Of a stretch of DNA of 33,000 nucleotides, positions 18,409-28,456 are shown piece after piece. Origin of the DNA: Adiantum capillus-veneris (taxonomy: Eukaryota; Streptophyta; Polypodiopsida; Polypodiales; Pteridaceae); contig CM043944.1 in assembly GCA_014529385.2 (NCBI GenBank), forward strand, positions 94,386,476 to 94,419,475, read 5' to 3'. The translations under genes were made by a program, and so were the position numbers. Below the pieces are notes generated by a model. It worked only from the letters and a program-made list of their open reading frames with translations. It was not told the origin of the DNA and did no database searches. The stretch's first letter is position 1, and every line of letters starts with the position of its first letter.

Positions 18409-19320
18409 AGAATAGCTTCCCCCCAAAATTCTGGCGTAAGCTTCGCCATACACATCATAGAGATAACTCACTCTTGAATCGTGCGATTCATTCTTTCAGC
18501 TATCCCATTTTGTGTAGGTGTGTATGGAGCAGTAAACTGCCGATGAATGCCTCTTTGATAGCAAAAAACCTTGAACTCCGTGGAGATGTATTCTCCACGA
18601 TTGCCCGTGCAATAAGCTTTGAGCTTGTTTCTTGATTGGTTTTCAACCTTGGCGAGGAATTTTTAGAACATAGAAAAGATCTCTTCCTTACACTTAAGGA
18701 GATACACCCACACCTTTCTGGTAGAATCGTTTATGAACATGAGAAATTATTTGCCCCCCCTAGAGTTTTATGTGGCATTGGACCACACAAGTCACTGTGC
18801 ACTAAGTCTGGGGGTTCGCCTAGTTTCTTGTTCAACGGCTAAGATGTCAAGCTAGTCTGTTTGCCGTATAGACAATGCTCACACAATGGAGAGTCTGTGT
18901 AATCTAACACAGGTAAGTAGCCAAAATGCTGAAGTGTTTTCATTCCCTTTTGGCTAATATGCCTAGCCGGCTATGCGACAACTCAGTAGACGGCAGCTCG
19001 ACAACATAGATAGAGTGTTCATTGACACTAAAAACAATCATAGAGTACAAGGATCCGTTTTTATGACCTTTCATCATGACAAGGTTATTCTTGCGGATCA
19101 GCCAAGAAGAATTACCAAAGACTGTAGTGTAGCCAAGATCATCCAATTGCCCTATAGGAAGCAAGCTCTTTGTAAGCTTAGGCACATGTCTGACATTCTG
19201 CAACACAAAAATAGTGCCATTATGCATCTGAAGTTTCACATCACCAATGCCAATAATGTCAAGCTCATAGGAATCACCAAGCTTGACTATGCCATGCATG
19301 GAGCATAAGAGGAAAACCAC
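18409..19320 (-). pseudogene. Copia-1 pol: pre-integrase zinc region and integrase, truncated
   Basis: Minus-strand order: VKLQMHNGTIFVLQNVRHVP, LLPIGQLDDLGYTTVFG, the GAG-pre-integrase block around LCEHCLYGKQ, LVHSDLCGPMPHKTLGGANN at the integrase start, the Asp-containing GEYISTEF segment, FTAPYTPTQNGIAERMNRTI and LTPEFWGEAI. All are Ty1/copia signatures. Stops and frame changes are present near 18480, 18660, 18755 and 18840. The sequence stops at 18409 within integrase, so RT and RNase H are absent. Confidence 0.9.
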
Positions 19321-19715
19321 TCTCTATGCAGTGTGACATGAAAACTTGCACCATAATCATAAATCCAATTCTTTGCTTAACCCTCATCCTGTGCAACCAA
19401 AGCATCTGGAGTGAGATCTGAAGTGAAAATGAGAACATCTAAGGGATCTGTTGTCACCTCTACATTAATCTCTGTTGGCATAATGATCATCATTGGAGGA
19501 GGAGCATCCTCTACTGCAGTGGTACGTATGGGAGATTCAACCACATTGAGCTCTTCAATCTTTACCGTACTTTTGCCTTTGCCAAAATTATCCTTTTGCA
19601 TGTTTTTTTGATCTCTTAGGAAACTACGACAATCCTTTTTGTAATGGACCTTCTTGTGGCAGTAGTAACACTCGACAAAGTGTTTCAGAGTGCATGCCAA
19701 CTAATAAAATTCCAA
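19321..19715 (-). pseudogene. Copia-1 gag zinc knuckle and protease start
   Basis: The frame at 19700-19377 includes CYYCHKKVHYKKDC, an exact C-x2-C-x4-H-x4-C knuckle. After a stop comes WIYDYGASFHVTLHREWF (about 19360-19310), the copia protease site, where the usual Asp-Ser-Gly is Asp-Tyr-Gly. The rest of gag is replaced at about 19716 by the satellite-like array. Confidence 0.87.
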
Positions 19716-20480
19716 GTAAATCACTTAGATGCTAGCACTTTGAGCACTTTGAAGCACTATACATCTTTAATAAGCACTTTGAAGCACCTGTAGGAACGTT
19801 TTAGCACTTTTTGCATTTGAAAGCACTTCTAGGCATTTACAAAGTGCTTGAATATTGATAAAAACCCTTGTAAATCACTTAGATTGTTAGCACTTGCGAT
19901 CACTTCCAAGCATTTTATGGCATCTTTCAGCACTAAAGTGCTTCTGAGTGCTTAACAAGGGCTTTTTGAAGCACTTTAGAGCAATTAAAAGTGCCCTCAA
20001 GTGCTTCTTAATCCCTTACAATCTTTGATAAGCACTTCTTAGCAATTTGAGTCATTTTGAAGAACTTCTAAGGACTATTAGGCTTTTCAAAGTGTTTAGG
20101 GTGCTTCAAAGTGCCTCGAAATGCCCTTGTTAAGCACTCAAAAGCACTTTAGAGCAATTAGATGAGCCCTCAATTGCTTAGAAGTGCTTACAAGCTTTAA
20201 TAAGTACTTTGAAACACTTCTAAGGGCTTGAGGGCACTTTGAAACACTTATTAACACTTTGAGAGTTTTCAAAATGCTTAGAAGTGTGCTTCGAAGTGCC
20301 CTTGTTGAGCACTCTAGAGCAGTTACATATCCCCTCCAGTGCTTGGAAGTGCTTAGAGGTTTTAATAAGCTCTTTGAAGCACTTCTAAGCACTTTGAGGC
20401 TTTTCAAAGAGTTTAGAAGTGTGCATTGAAGTGCTTCAAAGTGATTAGAAGTGGTTCCAAGTGCTTAACTATTGATGAAA
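19716..20480. repeat. Satellite-like array of AAGCACTT/AAGTGCTT words, period about 165-173 bp
   Basis: Roughly thirty copies of AGCACTT or its complement AAGTGCT occur in 765 bp, in both orientations and often face to face (AGCACTTTGAAGTGCTT-like). A longer period is visible: TTTRATAAG anchors at 20024, 20196 and 20361 (spacing 172, 165) and CCCTC(A/C)A anchors at 19994, 20167 and 20332 (173, 165). GTAAATCACTTAGAT recurs at 19716 and 19870. Divergence between units is high. Simple open frames inside it are by-products. Confidence 0.88.
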
Positions 20481-20506
20481 ATTCATGTAACTAGTAAACT
20501 GTACCT

Positions 20507-21652
20507 ACACAAAAGTGACTTCCTCCTTCATGTTTTTAGCATTTGATGGCACACCACTCAGGATCAACACCCTTGTGAGTACTTCGATCTCAGCTTCTTT
20601 CTGGAGGATAAGAGCTACATTCTTTGTTGGTCAGTGCCTGCAGCTCTGCTCTTAACCACTCCGTCTCCACAATAATTGGATCGTAAGCATTGTGGTTGCC
20701 TTCATTACGCAGCCATAAATCACGCTTCTCAGCCAAGACGGCCTTACGAACTTGTCTTCAGCTTTATTGGCTTGGCGGTCAAGGTCATCAGCAATTTGCT
20801 CAACCCACTCTGTGTACACGGGCTGGGATTGGACCTCAAAATGCTTCGACGGGAGGTTGGACAGATTAGCTAGCTCCGTAGGAGTCTATACCAAATGCCT
20901 TTTTCCTGGTAATATAGACACACCGTAATCAGACTTGAACTTAATGACCTTTCGATTCAGGTCCCCCCTTTTGAGACTTCACCTTCTCCAATACCATTCC
21001 GTCGACAACTGACCATGCAATCATGTGGCCTTCAAGAGCTGCTTTGGCAACAACACAGTTTTCATAGGTAAATCCCCTAACAAATTTTGTCATGAGTTCA
21101 TCGTTGGAGGGGGCAACCTGGTACAGTTTCAGGTAGAGGAGGCGACTATCGTCATAGAGATGGTCATGAACCATGCTGAGGAAGACCTTTGTCTTCTTCA
21201 TCTTAAAGACCTTAAACACAGTCAGCCATTGGTCAGGTGGCAAGTCCACTTCAGTGAGATCCTTGGGTTGCTTGCCCTCAAGGCTCGGGCCATACTCCTC
21301 ATGCAGCTCCAACGTTGAGAAGAAAAAATATAACAATGTCGAGTACTCTGAAGATGCTGCCAATAAGAGCCGGAGAAAGATAGTTTTGTTTCACCAAAAC
21401 TGACATGCATGTGCATAGACATGACTCTAACATGCATGCAGTACATGCATTGCATATAGATAAGGTGAGGTAGCACAATACCTTTTCGAGCAGACTTAAG
21501 GGGGCCACTTTTAGAGAGAGATTCATAATCTGCAGGTGCAGATTCCGGCACGGGGGAAGGAGTCGTTTGATTAGACTCTACAGGCTCGTCGACTCCTCTC
21601 TTGGAACTCCGACAGGGTGTTATCCTATTGGAGAGAGTGCACATTTCTGCAT
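20507..21652 (-). pseudogene. Unrecognised spliced gene, frameshifted
   Basis: Exon 1 (about 21652-21482) encodes a Ser/Pro-rich segment (TTPSPVPESAPADYESLSKS) ending LKSARK. An intron at 21357-21481 (125 bp, AAAAG|GTATTG ... TTGGCAG) joins it in frame to exon 2, which begins ASSEYSTLLYFFFSTLELHE and includes EVDLPPDQWLTVFKVFKMKK and KFVRGFTYENCVVAKAALEG. One extra G in a GGGGGG run near 20963-20968 shifts the frame. Coding then continues as FKSDYGVSILPGKRHLV, a stop, VYTEWVEQIADDLDRQANKA and, after another frame change, a Glu/Leu-rich helical tail to a stop near 20507. I know of no family to assign. It could be gag of an unfamiliar retroelement or a captured host gene. Confidence 0.5.
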
Positions 21653-22160
21653 GCAATGAACATCAAATGACAGGGAGATTGTGCTAAGAACACAGAGGCG
21701 AAGTAGCAAGGCACAGGGTCCGATGCTAGAATCTGTGTCTGAAAGCAATGCAAGAAGAGTCTCAAAGCTTGTGCAGAGAACGGCATTGAGGAGACTGGCG
21801 AGGGCCACAACTTTACATTAATGCACTTTTGAAAGTATGGGAGGGCACGCGTGTGGGCTGTAATCATTCGAATATATTAGCTAGATACACATGTACAACT
21901 TGCATGCTTTTATGATAACTTAATATCCTTGAAAACATATTTTCCCTCTCTATCCATTTTTTAATTTGAAAAACACTCAAGTTGCCTTGTCCTATGGGCT
22001 ATTAGGGGGCTATTGGTGGTACCACCAAAAGATACCAAAAGTGGTACCACCTATACATGCCATCACCATCCTCAATTGTCATCATTTGATACTTGGATGG
22101 GTCAAGATTCTGTTTATATTGTTGGTTTCAGAAGATGAGTCATCATAGTTAATTTTAGTC
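21653..22160. other. No recognisable gene
   Basis: AT-rich in its right half. A TTGCATGCAG acceptor-like site at about 21647-21656 could mean a further upstream exon of the 20507-21652 gene, but no clear exon is visible. A 12-bp palindrome GGTGGTACCACC lies at 22015-22026, with GTGGTACCACC nearby. Confidence 0.4.
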
Positions 22161-22169
22161 TCTAGAACT

Positions 22170-22830
22170 TACCAAGCAACATACAGGTCAAGCATTCATC
22201 TAAATGGTGTATGTTGGTATTGTGCAGCCACTTGATGATGATTCCTTCTGCATTCTCATCACATATTTTCCATGCATTTCCTCCCACTTGAGTGCTAGGT
22301 TTCTCTTCAGACCTATTCACTACACTCCATTATCGATTAAATAGAGGCACAATGTATCATACACATTTTGTGAACTCATCTCTCTCCTTGGTACATGCTA
22401 ACAAGGGTCAAGCTACATCTTGGACAAGAATATCATCATATTGACTAACCAAGGTATGACTTGTTTGCACACACGATACAGCTTTTAAACTTTTCTTTCT
22501 AGAATTTAACCGGTCAAAACATACTCTATAGACTTGAAATTCAAATTTTTGTATCGTTGCTTCAAGCAAACAAACAAATGCAAGTGACCAATAGATGGCT
22601 TCTTTCCGTGTCAAGCCTCAGATGGAGTAATATATTGCAATGCTTTAGTGGGACACCTTTCTAGTACATATACAGCACACATATAGCTTCAAGCTAAAAC
22701 ACATGGCAAAACTTTTGTTTTGACCATACATTGTGTCATCTCCATAAGTGACTTGTTTTTCCTCTTAGCAACACCATTTTTTAAAGGGGTAGACACTATA
22801 CATTGTTATTTTATCCCATGATTTGCTAGC
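22170..22830 (-). pseudogene. Copia-2 integrase fragment
   Basis: One minus-strand frame, broken by stops, reads NGVAKRKNKSLMEMTQCMVK, then MCAVYVLERCPTKALQYITP and HGKKPSIGHLHLFVCLK. These match the end of the copia integrase core and the segment that follows it (family: NGVAERKN..., ...RCPTKAL...TPxEAW...GKKPS). Two in-frame stops sit where the family has Trp or another residue (LA*SYMC, SEA*HGK). The rest down to about 22170 is too decayed to read with confidence. It is a different, older fragment from copia-1. Confidence 0.85.
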
Positions 22831-22879
22831 TATGCATTGAATTATTTATACATATACTTCCCTCTACAATGAGAGCGGA

Positions 22880-23860
22880 GGGTGCCCATACTACAATTCA
22901 ATAGATTGCTTTATAGAAACATTTCTTGAAGTTGCTTACCCACTCTATGTGCTCCTTAAACCATATCTTTTGACATGCCAAAGTGGGCAATGAAGAAACC
23001 TTTGCTAACAATGGCAAGAGGAGGAGGTGTCTATGACTTCTCTTCGGGAAGTGCCCGAGTAACAATATTCTTAAAATGTCGCTCCCATTCCTTCAACTCT
23101 TCTATATCCACATGCTCAATATTCTTTGTTTGGGCCATAGCTTGCATGAGAGAGGAATTAGGAACCACATTGCTACCACATACATCATCCCAAGACTTGC
23201 TTGCGCAGAAATTTTTCATGTCGCATACATCACGGATCATGGCATCAAATTTCTCTTATTTCAATACATGGTCATACTCCACTTTGCTCATACATTCCTT
23301 CAAAGCATTTAAGTCCACAAGAGAGTTTTTACATTCTTTGACTTTCGCTTCAAGCTGCATCGAACGTGTTTTGTTTTCATATCAAATGTCCTCTTGAGTG
23401 GCTCATTCTCAACAACAAGAACCCTTAGCGTGCCATTCTCCATTGCAAGTGCCCGTAGGCCTTCACCTTGCTTGTTTATGGTCTCTTGCAATGATACCAA
23501 GTATGCCATACTCATGGTTTTTGATATCCTTGGAGAGGTTGTGTTGCTATCTCCACATTTAAGAGATTTTGGATCATTTTCTACAATGATTGTGGACATT
23601 GTTGAAGAAAAAGAGCCCTTGCTAGTTTTGAAAGACATTATATGCAAAATAAGAGATGAGAGTCAACTTCCCCGAACCTGTTCACATCAAAATTGTTTTT
23701 GGCTGAAAAAAATCCTTCCATTATGCCCTTTTTTTTTTACATCAATGTGTAGGGGGTGCCATTCTCTTCAGTTCACGCTATAGATCACCCAAATCAGAGT
23801 TGGGATGAAGAAGTTATGATCAAGAGAGTGAACTATTGTCTACTAGGTCAAAATGGTTGC
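22880..23860 (-). mobile_element. LINE-C: 5' UTR and ORF1 fragment of a LINE related to LINE-B
   Basis: ORF1 starts at about 23641: MSFKTSKGSFSSTMSTIIVE, followed by a helical region (LVSLQETINKQGEGLRALAM), then DVCDMKNFCASKSWDDVCGS and QAMAQTKNIEHVD (23240-23031), matching LINE-B ORF1. HFGMSKDMV and GAHREW near 22990-22930 match LINE-B's VMVYGAHREW. The fragment stops before the end of ORF1, next to copia-2. The 5' UTR (23650-23860) aligns with 7990-8200. Frame changes near 23240-23330 break ORF1. Confidence 0.82.
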
Positions 23861-23861
23861 A

Positions 23862-23867
<6 letters not shown>

Positions 23868-23922
<55 letters not shown>
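23868..23922. repeat. (GA)n microsatellite in or next to LINE-C 5' UTR
   Basis: About 55 bp of GA. Its position upstream of ORF1 resembles that of the LINE-B tract at 8135-8178. Confidence 0.97.
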
Positions 23923-23926
<4 letters not shown>

Positions 23927-24778
23927 CGAACATGAATATACGTATGCTAGCATATTTAGAAGGCATGGAGCAAGAGATAGTGAAAAAAGAGTCAACACAA
24001 GCACTGGTTGAAAATGCCCCCATGTCGCAGTGAGCACCTTCATGGGTTAAAAGCTAGGCTCAAAATAGATATGTCCAATTGGAAAAAGTAACATTATCTA
24101 ACTCTACATTTTTCCTACGTGCCATTGATTCCTTCTAGCTTAAAATTTACTTCTGGAACTATGGGTGCATATCATGCTAGTGGGTTCTTAAACTAACTAG
24201 TTGCTAAAGCCTGTGATAATCCCTAAAACTAACTTTAATATGTAGAGCTTCCATAGGTGTTTCCTTTCACATGAATTTCCAATTTTCAAGTTTCAAACAG
24301 CTTGAAGAATCCAAAATTCAAAAAATTGGTAATAGTTGTTGTTCCTCTTGTGCAGGAGTCCCTCTCCCTCTCTTCTTTTCAATGAGGTATAACTAGGTCT
24401 GTGTACTTAACATGTTAGGTAAAAGAACACACTGATCATTAGGAAAAGAAATTATTGTGTTGGATTTGGGAGCACCGTCATGCATAGGAATTATTGTGTT
24501 GGATTTGGGACTTTCAAGAGGCTTTAGTAGTTCTATTAGTTTTTTTCCATCGGCCCAACAATTTATAGCGCCCAATGGCGTGCCAAGCAAACTTCCATAT
24601 TGGTTAATTTCCCCTTGCACACTACTTTGCACATAATAAATGTGTGAGATGGGAGTACTTCATTATACTATAATTTTGGTTTGAAAATACGAAATGGCAT
24701 GCCTAATCAAATTGAGACTTTCTAATGTTCTCTCCACGCACCATTTTGCACGCGCGTGGGCACACATACACACACATT

Positions 24779-24780
<2 letters not shown>
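23923..24780. other. No recognisable gene; short tandem duplication
   Basis: AT-rich sequence with no supported coding region. A 21-bp block beginning ATTATTGTGTTGGATTTGGG occurs at 24451 and again at 24490 (period 39). It makes a 79-codon minus-strand frame (24393-24632) look internally repeated. I do not consider that frame a gene. Confidence 0.55.

Positions 24781-24860
<80 letters not shown>
24781..24860. repeat. (TG)n(AG)n compound microsatellite
   Basis: About 42 bp of TG followed by about 38 bp of AG, preceded by a short complementary CACACATACACACACATT stretch (24760-24779) that could pair with the TG tract. Confidence 0.98.
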
Positions 24861-24862
<2 letters not shown>

Positions 24863-25072
24863 TTTATTAATTGGCAAAAACAAAGAAGATTGATGCCAAG
24901 AATGTAGACATGTTAACGTCCATGATCAGGGACTTTCCTGCTTCATCACATTTTCAAACGTTCAGAAACAACTAGGCATGGATGCCCTTGATATTAACTA
25001 CCTCAAGGATCTCGAGACCTAGGTGGCTAACTCTTTTGTTTATGTCTATCTAAAGTAATTAATTGTACTTCT
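24861..25072. other. No recognisable gene; left flank of the outer copia element
   Basis: About 210 bp with no coding or repeat signal that I can identify. It ends where the outer copia LTR begins. The five bases CTTCT (25068-25072) would be that element's target duplication if a matching copy exists on the far side; I did not find one. Confidence 0.4.
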
Positions 25073-25359
25073 TATTGGTAAAGGGAGGTGTGCATGTTCC
25101 ACGTAGGAAACATCTCTTAGTTAGTGGAATATGCTAGATTCCAAATGCAAAAGGAATATCTAGTGCTCATATAATATTCGAATGCCATCTCTCAAAGAAT
25201 TTTTTAGAAACCTCTAGCAAACTCTACGTATTTTTCTAGAGATCCCTAAAATCTTCTAGATACTTCTAGCATTCTCAACACTAGGTATGTCACACCAAGT
25301 AAGATGCCTGTATGGCCCAATAGCACTGTAGGTTACAAATATAATCTCAACCTCCATAT
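25073..25359 (+). repeat. Outer copia left LTR, first part
   Basis: Aligns with the first part of the right LTR at 29329-29620. The last five bases (CATAT, 25355-25359) are the target site duplicated by the nested element and are repeated at 28457-28461, where the LTR resumes. Confidence 0.88.
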
Positions 25360-25607
25360 TGTTGGGGTAAAGACGCCGCGCCTTTGTTCGGGGTCGGACG
25401 TCCTGTGTCCGGATGCCCGCCTACTGTGTGTACACTTCCTTATTCTTTGTATATATAAGAATAAGGAGCTCCCCACTCATTAGTTCCTGAGGTTATCGTG
25501 TGTACACTTCCTTATTCTTTGTATATATAAGAATAAGGAGCTCCCCACTCATTAGTTCCTGAGGTTGCTCCACCCACACCGCACTGCATCGCGCATACGT
25601 GCACTCA
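25360..25607 (+). repeat. 5' LTR of the nested element, with internal 72-bp duplication
   Basis: A 72-bp unit is repeated in tandem (25427-25498 and from 25499) with almost no differences. Each unit contains CTTTGTATATATAAGAATAA, a TATA-box candidate, so the LTR carries two potential core promoters. The 3' LTR has neither the duplication nor the full TATA stretch (it reads TGTATACATAAGAATAAGG) but has extra sequence near its end (TCTTGTGCTTCTCCCC). Confidence 0.93.
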
Positions 25608-25611
25608 CAAA

Positions 25612-25623
25612 TGGTATCAGAGC
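25612..25623 (+). promoter_or_regulatory. Primer binding site of the nested element
   Basis: TGGTATCAGAGC, complementary to the 3' end of initiator tRNA-Met, four bases after the 5' LTR end. Confidence 0.95.
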
Positions 25624-26906
25624 GCATGGTGAGCGCGGAGAGCATGACGATTTTAAGAGCTTCGAGACAATAGCTTGCTCGCTCTCGACGGTGGAGAGAT
25701 CAAGAAAGCTCGAAAGCTTTATGAGAATGCAATGGGAGTTTATGAGCTCAGCTGAGAGTGATATATGCTCTTGTGGAAGCTCAGAAGACAATGCGAAAGA
25801 TTGTGTGTAAGTGAAGCTGCTGTCCTAAAAACTGTGTACGTAGCAGCACTATTTTCAGATTCATTTTTCTCCTTGTAGAAGACATATCTGAATATTTTGT
25901 GCCCAGAGCCCATCCGTTTTGTCGTGGTCTATAACTTTGCATAAGAAGTTTTTTACAAATTCCTCACCGTTTAGAAGAAATTGTAGGTTTTTTGTTTTTG
26001 CATAGTATGCAAGTTTGATGCACTTTTGGAAGCATGACAGGTGCTCAAAATTAGGTGCATAAATTTTGAGCTGAAGATGCAATTTTATATTGAGCAGAGC
26101 TTGTGGTTTGATGGTTTTTGGGAGATTTGGGCAATGAAGTATGGAGGCGTTTACACACTATCAAAGCAGTTTCTTGAGAGCCACGATTTTTGGAGCACAC
26201 AGGTGGAGCTTCTTTCACAGGTTTTCATAGGATACTTTGGCAGTGATTTTGTGCTTAGATTCATGGTATTTTCAAATGTGTTTGCATATGGTTATGGCGC
26301 ATGGTTGATGCCCATTATACGTGCATTTTGGTGAGCACTTTTGAGTGCTGGTGAGCTCTCTTGAGAGCATTATTTCGCATTGATCAGGTTTCCGGATTGC
26401 AACTCTTATGCGCTTGTTTATGCACAGTCACTCTGTCACGATGTACTTTGAGTGTGGATTGCCATTGTATGTAAGATTGTGGAGCAATTTTGGCATTTCT
26501 ACTCATTGATATTGAGTAGTGTTATGGTTTGTGGTTTAGAGTCCTCTGGACTCCCACTTTGACAGGTTTTGTCAGCTTGGACGCAGTTTAGTGTTCTTGT
26601 ACCCACTCTCGTAGGAGTGAGGATTGTGTATCCTTGTGTGGCTACAAATAGACAGTCACACGTTTCACATTGTGGGATGCGTTTTGAGATAGTTTGCTCT
26701 TTACTTGCGTATATGGTTATGCATTTTACGCTTGGTTGACCTGTTTGTCCTAGTCTATGCTTGTAGATAGCTGATTGTGGAGTTGTTTTATGCATAAGCA
26801 AGCATCGGTTTTGATGCAATTGGTCATGGTTTTCATGATTGTATAGTGGTCAAGTGATCTCCCACTTTGTTGCCATTATGACATTCATTTATGGCACCAG
26901 ACATGT
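25624..26906 (+). other. Long leader of the nested element, no assignable gene
   Basis: About 1.3 kb between PBS and the first recognisable coding segment. A 97-codon plus frame (26041-26334) is rich in Trp/Phe/Tyr and matches nothing that I know; gag would be expected here but I cannot recognise it. Short Glu/Ser-rich reading at 25640-25810 may be a gag shred. Confidence 0.5.
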
Positions 26907-27510
26907 GTGACAGTGAGAGACGACGGTCTCGTTCTTTACGATACGTACGTAGGTTGTTGGCATTGTGGTCGCACATGGCACATTAGGCGCCATTGTTTCA
27001 GACGTATGAGACAACATCAGAGATGTATACGTGATGCAGATACGGCTTTGACATATGTTAGAGAAGCAGTTCTAGCGACAGTCTATGTCAATGACGGTGA
27101 TGTCATGCTTTCCTTGAGTGTACCTCTTGCAGATTTGTATAAGGATAGCACACTTTCTCCACAGTGTTTACTAGATAGAAATGTTGCTTTCCACATCACA
27201 CCACATCATGATGGGTTTAACACCTTCTCTAGTGGGAGTTTTGGTTATGTGCACTTGGCTGATGGTTCAATGTTTGGCAAAGAGGGTGCAAGAGACATTG
27301 TTTTGTCATTGCCTAGTGGTGGGTCATACATGCTATCTCATGTGTGGTATGTTCCTCAGCTAAGACTAGATTGATGTTAGTGAGACAGCTAGAAGATTTT
27401 GGTTGTTAGATACCTCTTAGAGAGGAGTCGTTGTAGATGCATTGTGGTTCATTAGTGATTGCCAGAGGAGCCCGCAACAACCTAGTATATCCTATGCATG
27501 TGTCAGGTTC
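26907..27510 (+). pseudogene. Nested element: gag zinc knuckle, dead protease and pre-integrase remnant
   Basis: The 155-codon frame 26907-27374 contains CWHCGRTWHIRRHC, an exact C-x2-C-x4-H-x4-C knuckle, and then LLDRNVAFHITPHHDGFNTF, where copia protease normally has Asp-Ser-Gly-Ala-Ser; here it is Asp-Arg-Asn, so the catalytic motif is lost. HLADGSMFGKEGARDIVLSL and SHVWYVPQLRLD follow the family pattern. After a stop, other frames continue with RQLEDFG and CGSLVIARGARNNLVYPMHV, the usual next block. Integrase does not follow. Confidence 0.88.
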
Positions 27511-27599
27511 AAGATGGTGTGGTCTTGATTTCATTGCTAGCATGCTTTGAGCAAGAGATGAGACGTGTCTCCTTCGCAGGTGAGCTCCACCATGATCAC

Positions 27600-28259
27600 G
27601 AAACATAGCATTTAGTTGTGCAGGGTGTGCCAGTAGACTTTGTAGAGACAGAGGTAGAGTGGTAGTGCTCTAGTGAGACATAGTAGGTATTGTCAGAGTT
27701 TGTGCAGGTAGAAGTAGAGCAGGGTTGCTCCCTAGAGACACAAACAGATATGATAGACATTGAGTTCTTTGATATGCTCATGTTAGAGGCTGATGAGTTG
27801 GTGCCAGGACACACGGTTCCGCCTATATGGATGAGAGGGACGTAGTTATCCCAGTGTCGGTGTTGACACATCCATGCACGATGGGTAGTCCTGATGATGC
27901 AATGATTGCAAATAGCATAGGGGAGGCAAGTAAAGCCAAGTTTGCACAGATTTTGTCAATGTTTGGGCAACTGCAGTGGGAGCATTTGCAGTAGGGGTTG
28001 TCAGTTGTGCGATGACTGACACTAGCATGATGCATAGTGGAGTTTTGTAGACCATACAGAGTTGTCTGCGGGATTTACATGCTGGCTCTAGCATGGGTAG
28101 GCACGCTTGCCTACCACCAAAGCCGATATGGCTGCGTGTAGATCAACTGAGTGAGCCAGTGGACATATGTTGAGAGAGTCTCTCACTTATTTTCTTATAC
28201 ATACTAGTAGTTTATCTAGTAGGTCTCATCTATCGGTGCATTGCCTTTAAGTGGGAGTT
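27600..28259 (+). pseudogene. Nested element: eroded coding stretch before the polypurine tract
   Basis: The plus-strand frame reads VQGVPVDFVETEVEW, stops, VLSEFVQVEVEQGCSLETQT, then FFDMLMLEADELVPGHTVPP. Further on, SIGEASKAKFAQILSMFGQL with WEHLQ and a stop. Acidic, partly repeated (VETEVE/VQVEVE). It may be the hypervariable region between integrase and RT or gag sequence; I cannot tell. The polypurine tract AAGTGGGAGTT ends it. Confidence 0.5.
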
Positions 28260-28456
28260 TGTTGGGGTAAAGACGCTGCGCCTTTGTCCAAGGCCGTGGA
28301 CGTCCGGTGTTCGGCCGCCTGCCCACTGTGTATACATAAGAATAAGGAGCTCCTCACTCGTTACTTCTTGAGGTTGCTCCACCCACACACTCTTGTGCTT
28401 CTCCCCTTCCTCGTACGCACCGCATTTGCATGCATCTGTGCTCACACACACACTCA
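28260..28456 (+). repeat. 3' LTR of the nested element
   Basis: 197 bp, starting TGTTGGGGTAAAGACGCTGC and ending ACACTCA. It aligns with the 5' LTR over GGAGCTCC..CACTC and GAGGTTGCTCCACCCACAC. The differences exceed what a fresh insertion would show, so the insertion is not very recent or the LTRs have recombined. Confidence 0.93.

Larger units (their letters stand above)
25360..28456 (+). mobile_element. Complete 3.1-kb non-autonomous copia-like LTR element
   Basis: 5' LTR 25360-25607 and 3' LTR 28260-28456 both begin TGTTGGGGTAAAGACGC and end CACTCA. A PBS (25612-25623) follows the 5' LTR and a polypurine tract (AAGTGGGAGTT, about 28249-28259) precedes the 3' LTR. The 5-bp target duplication CATAT flanks the element at 25355-25359 and 28457-28461. 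The internal region keeps only a zinc knuckle, a protease-like and a pre-integrase segment and has no integrase, RT or RNase H, so it would depend on a related element's proteins. Confidence 0.95.

Noticed and set aside
19716-20480. CRISPR-like or regulatory array
   Set aside because: The words occur in both orientations with irregular short spacing, no unique spacers, and the setting is eukaryotic transposon DNA.
21222-21500. Read-through translation of the 21357-21481 segment as coding
   Set aside because: It is rich in Met/His/Cys from ATGCATG-type words and is precisely removed by a consensus in-frame intron.
22015-22055. GGTGGTACCACC palindrome and neighbour as an element end
   Set aside because: Too short, no flanking duplications and no paired copy elsewhere in the window.
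24393-24632. 79-codon minus frame with internal repeat
   Set aside because: The protein repeat is produced by a 39-bp DNA duplication; no other support for coding.
26041-26334. 97-codon plus frame as a gene of the nested element
   Set aside because: No recognisable domain, odd aromatic-rich composition, and no support from the copia domain order.
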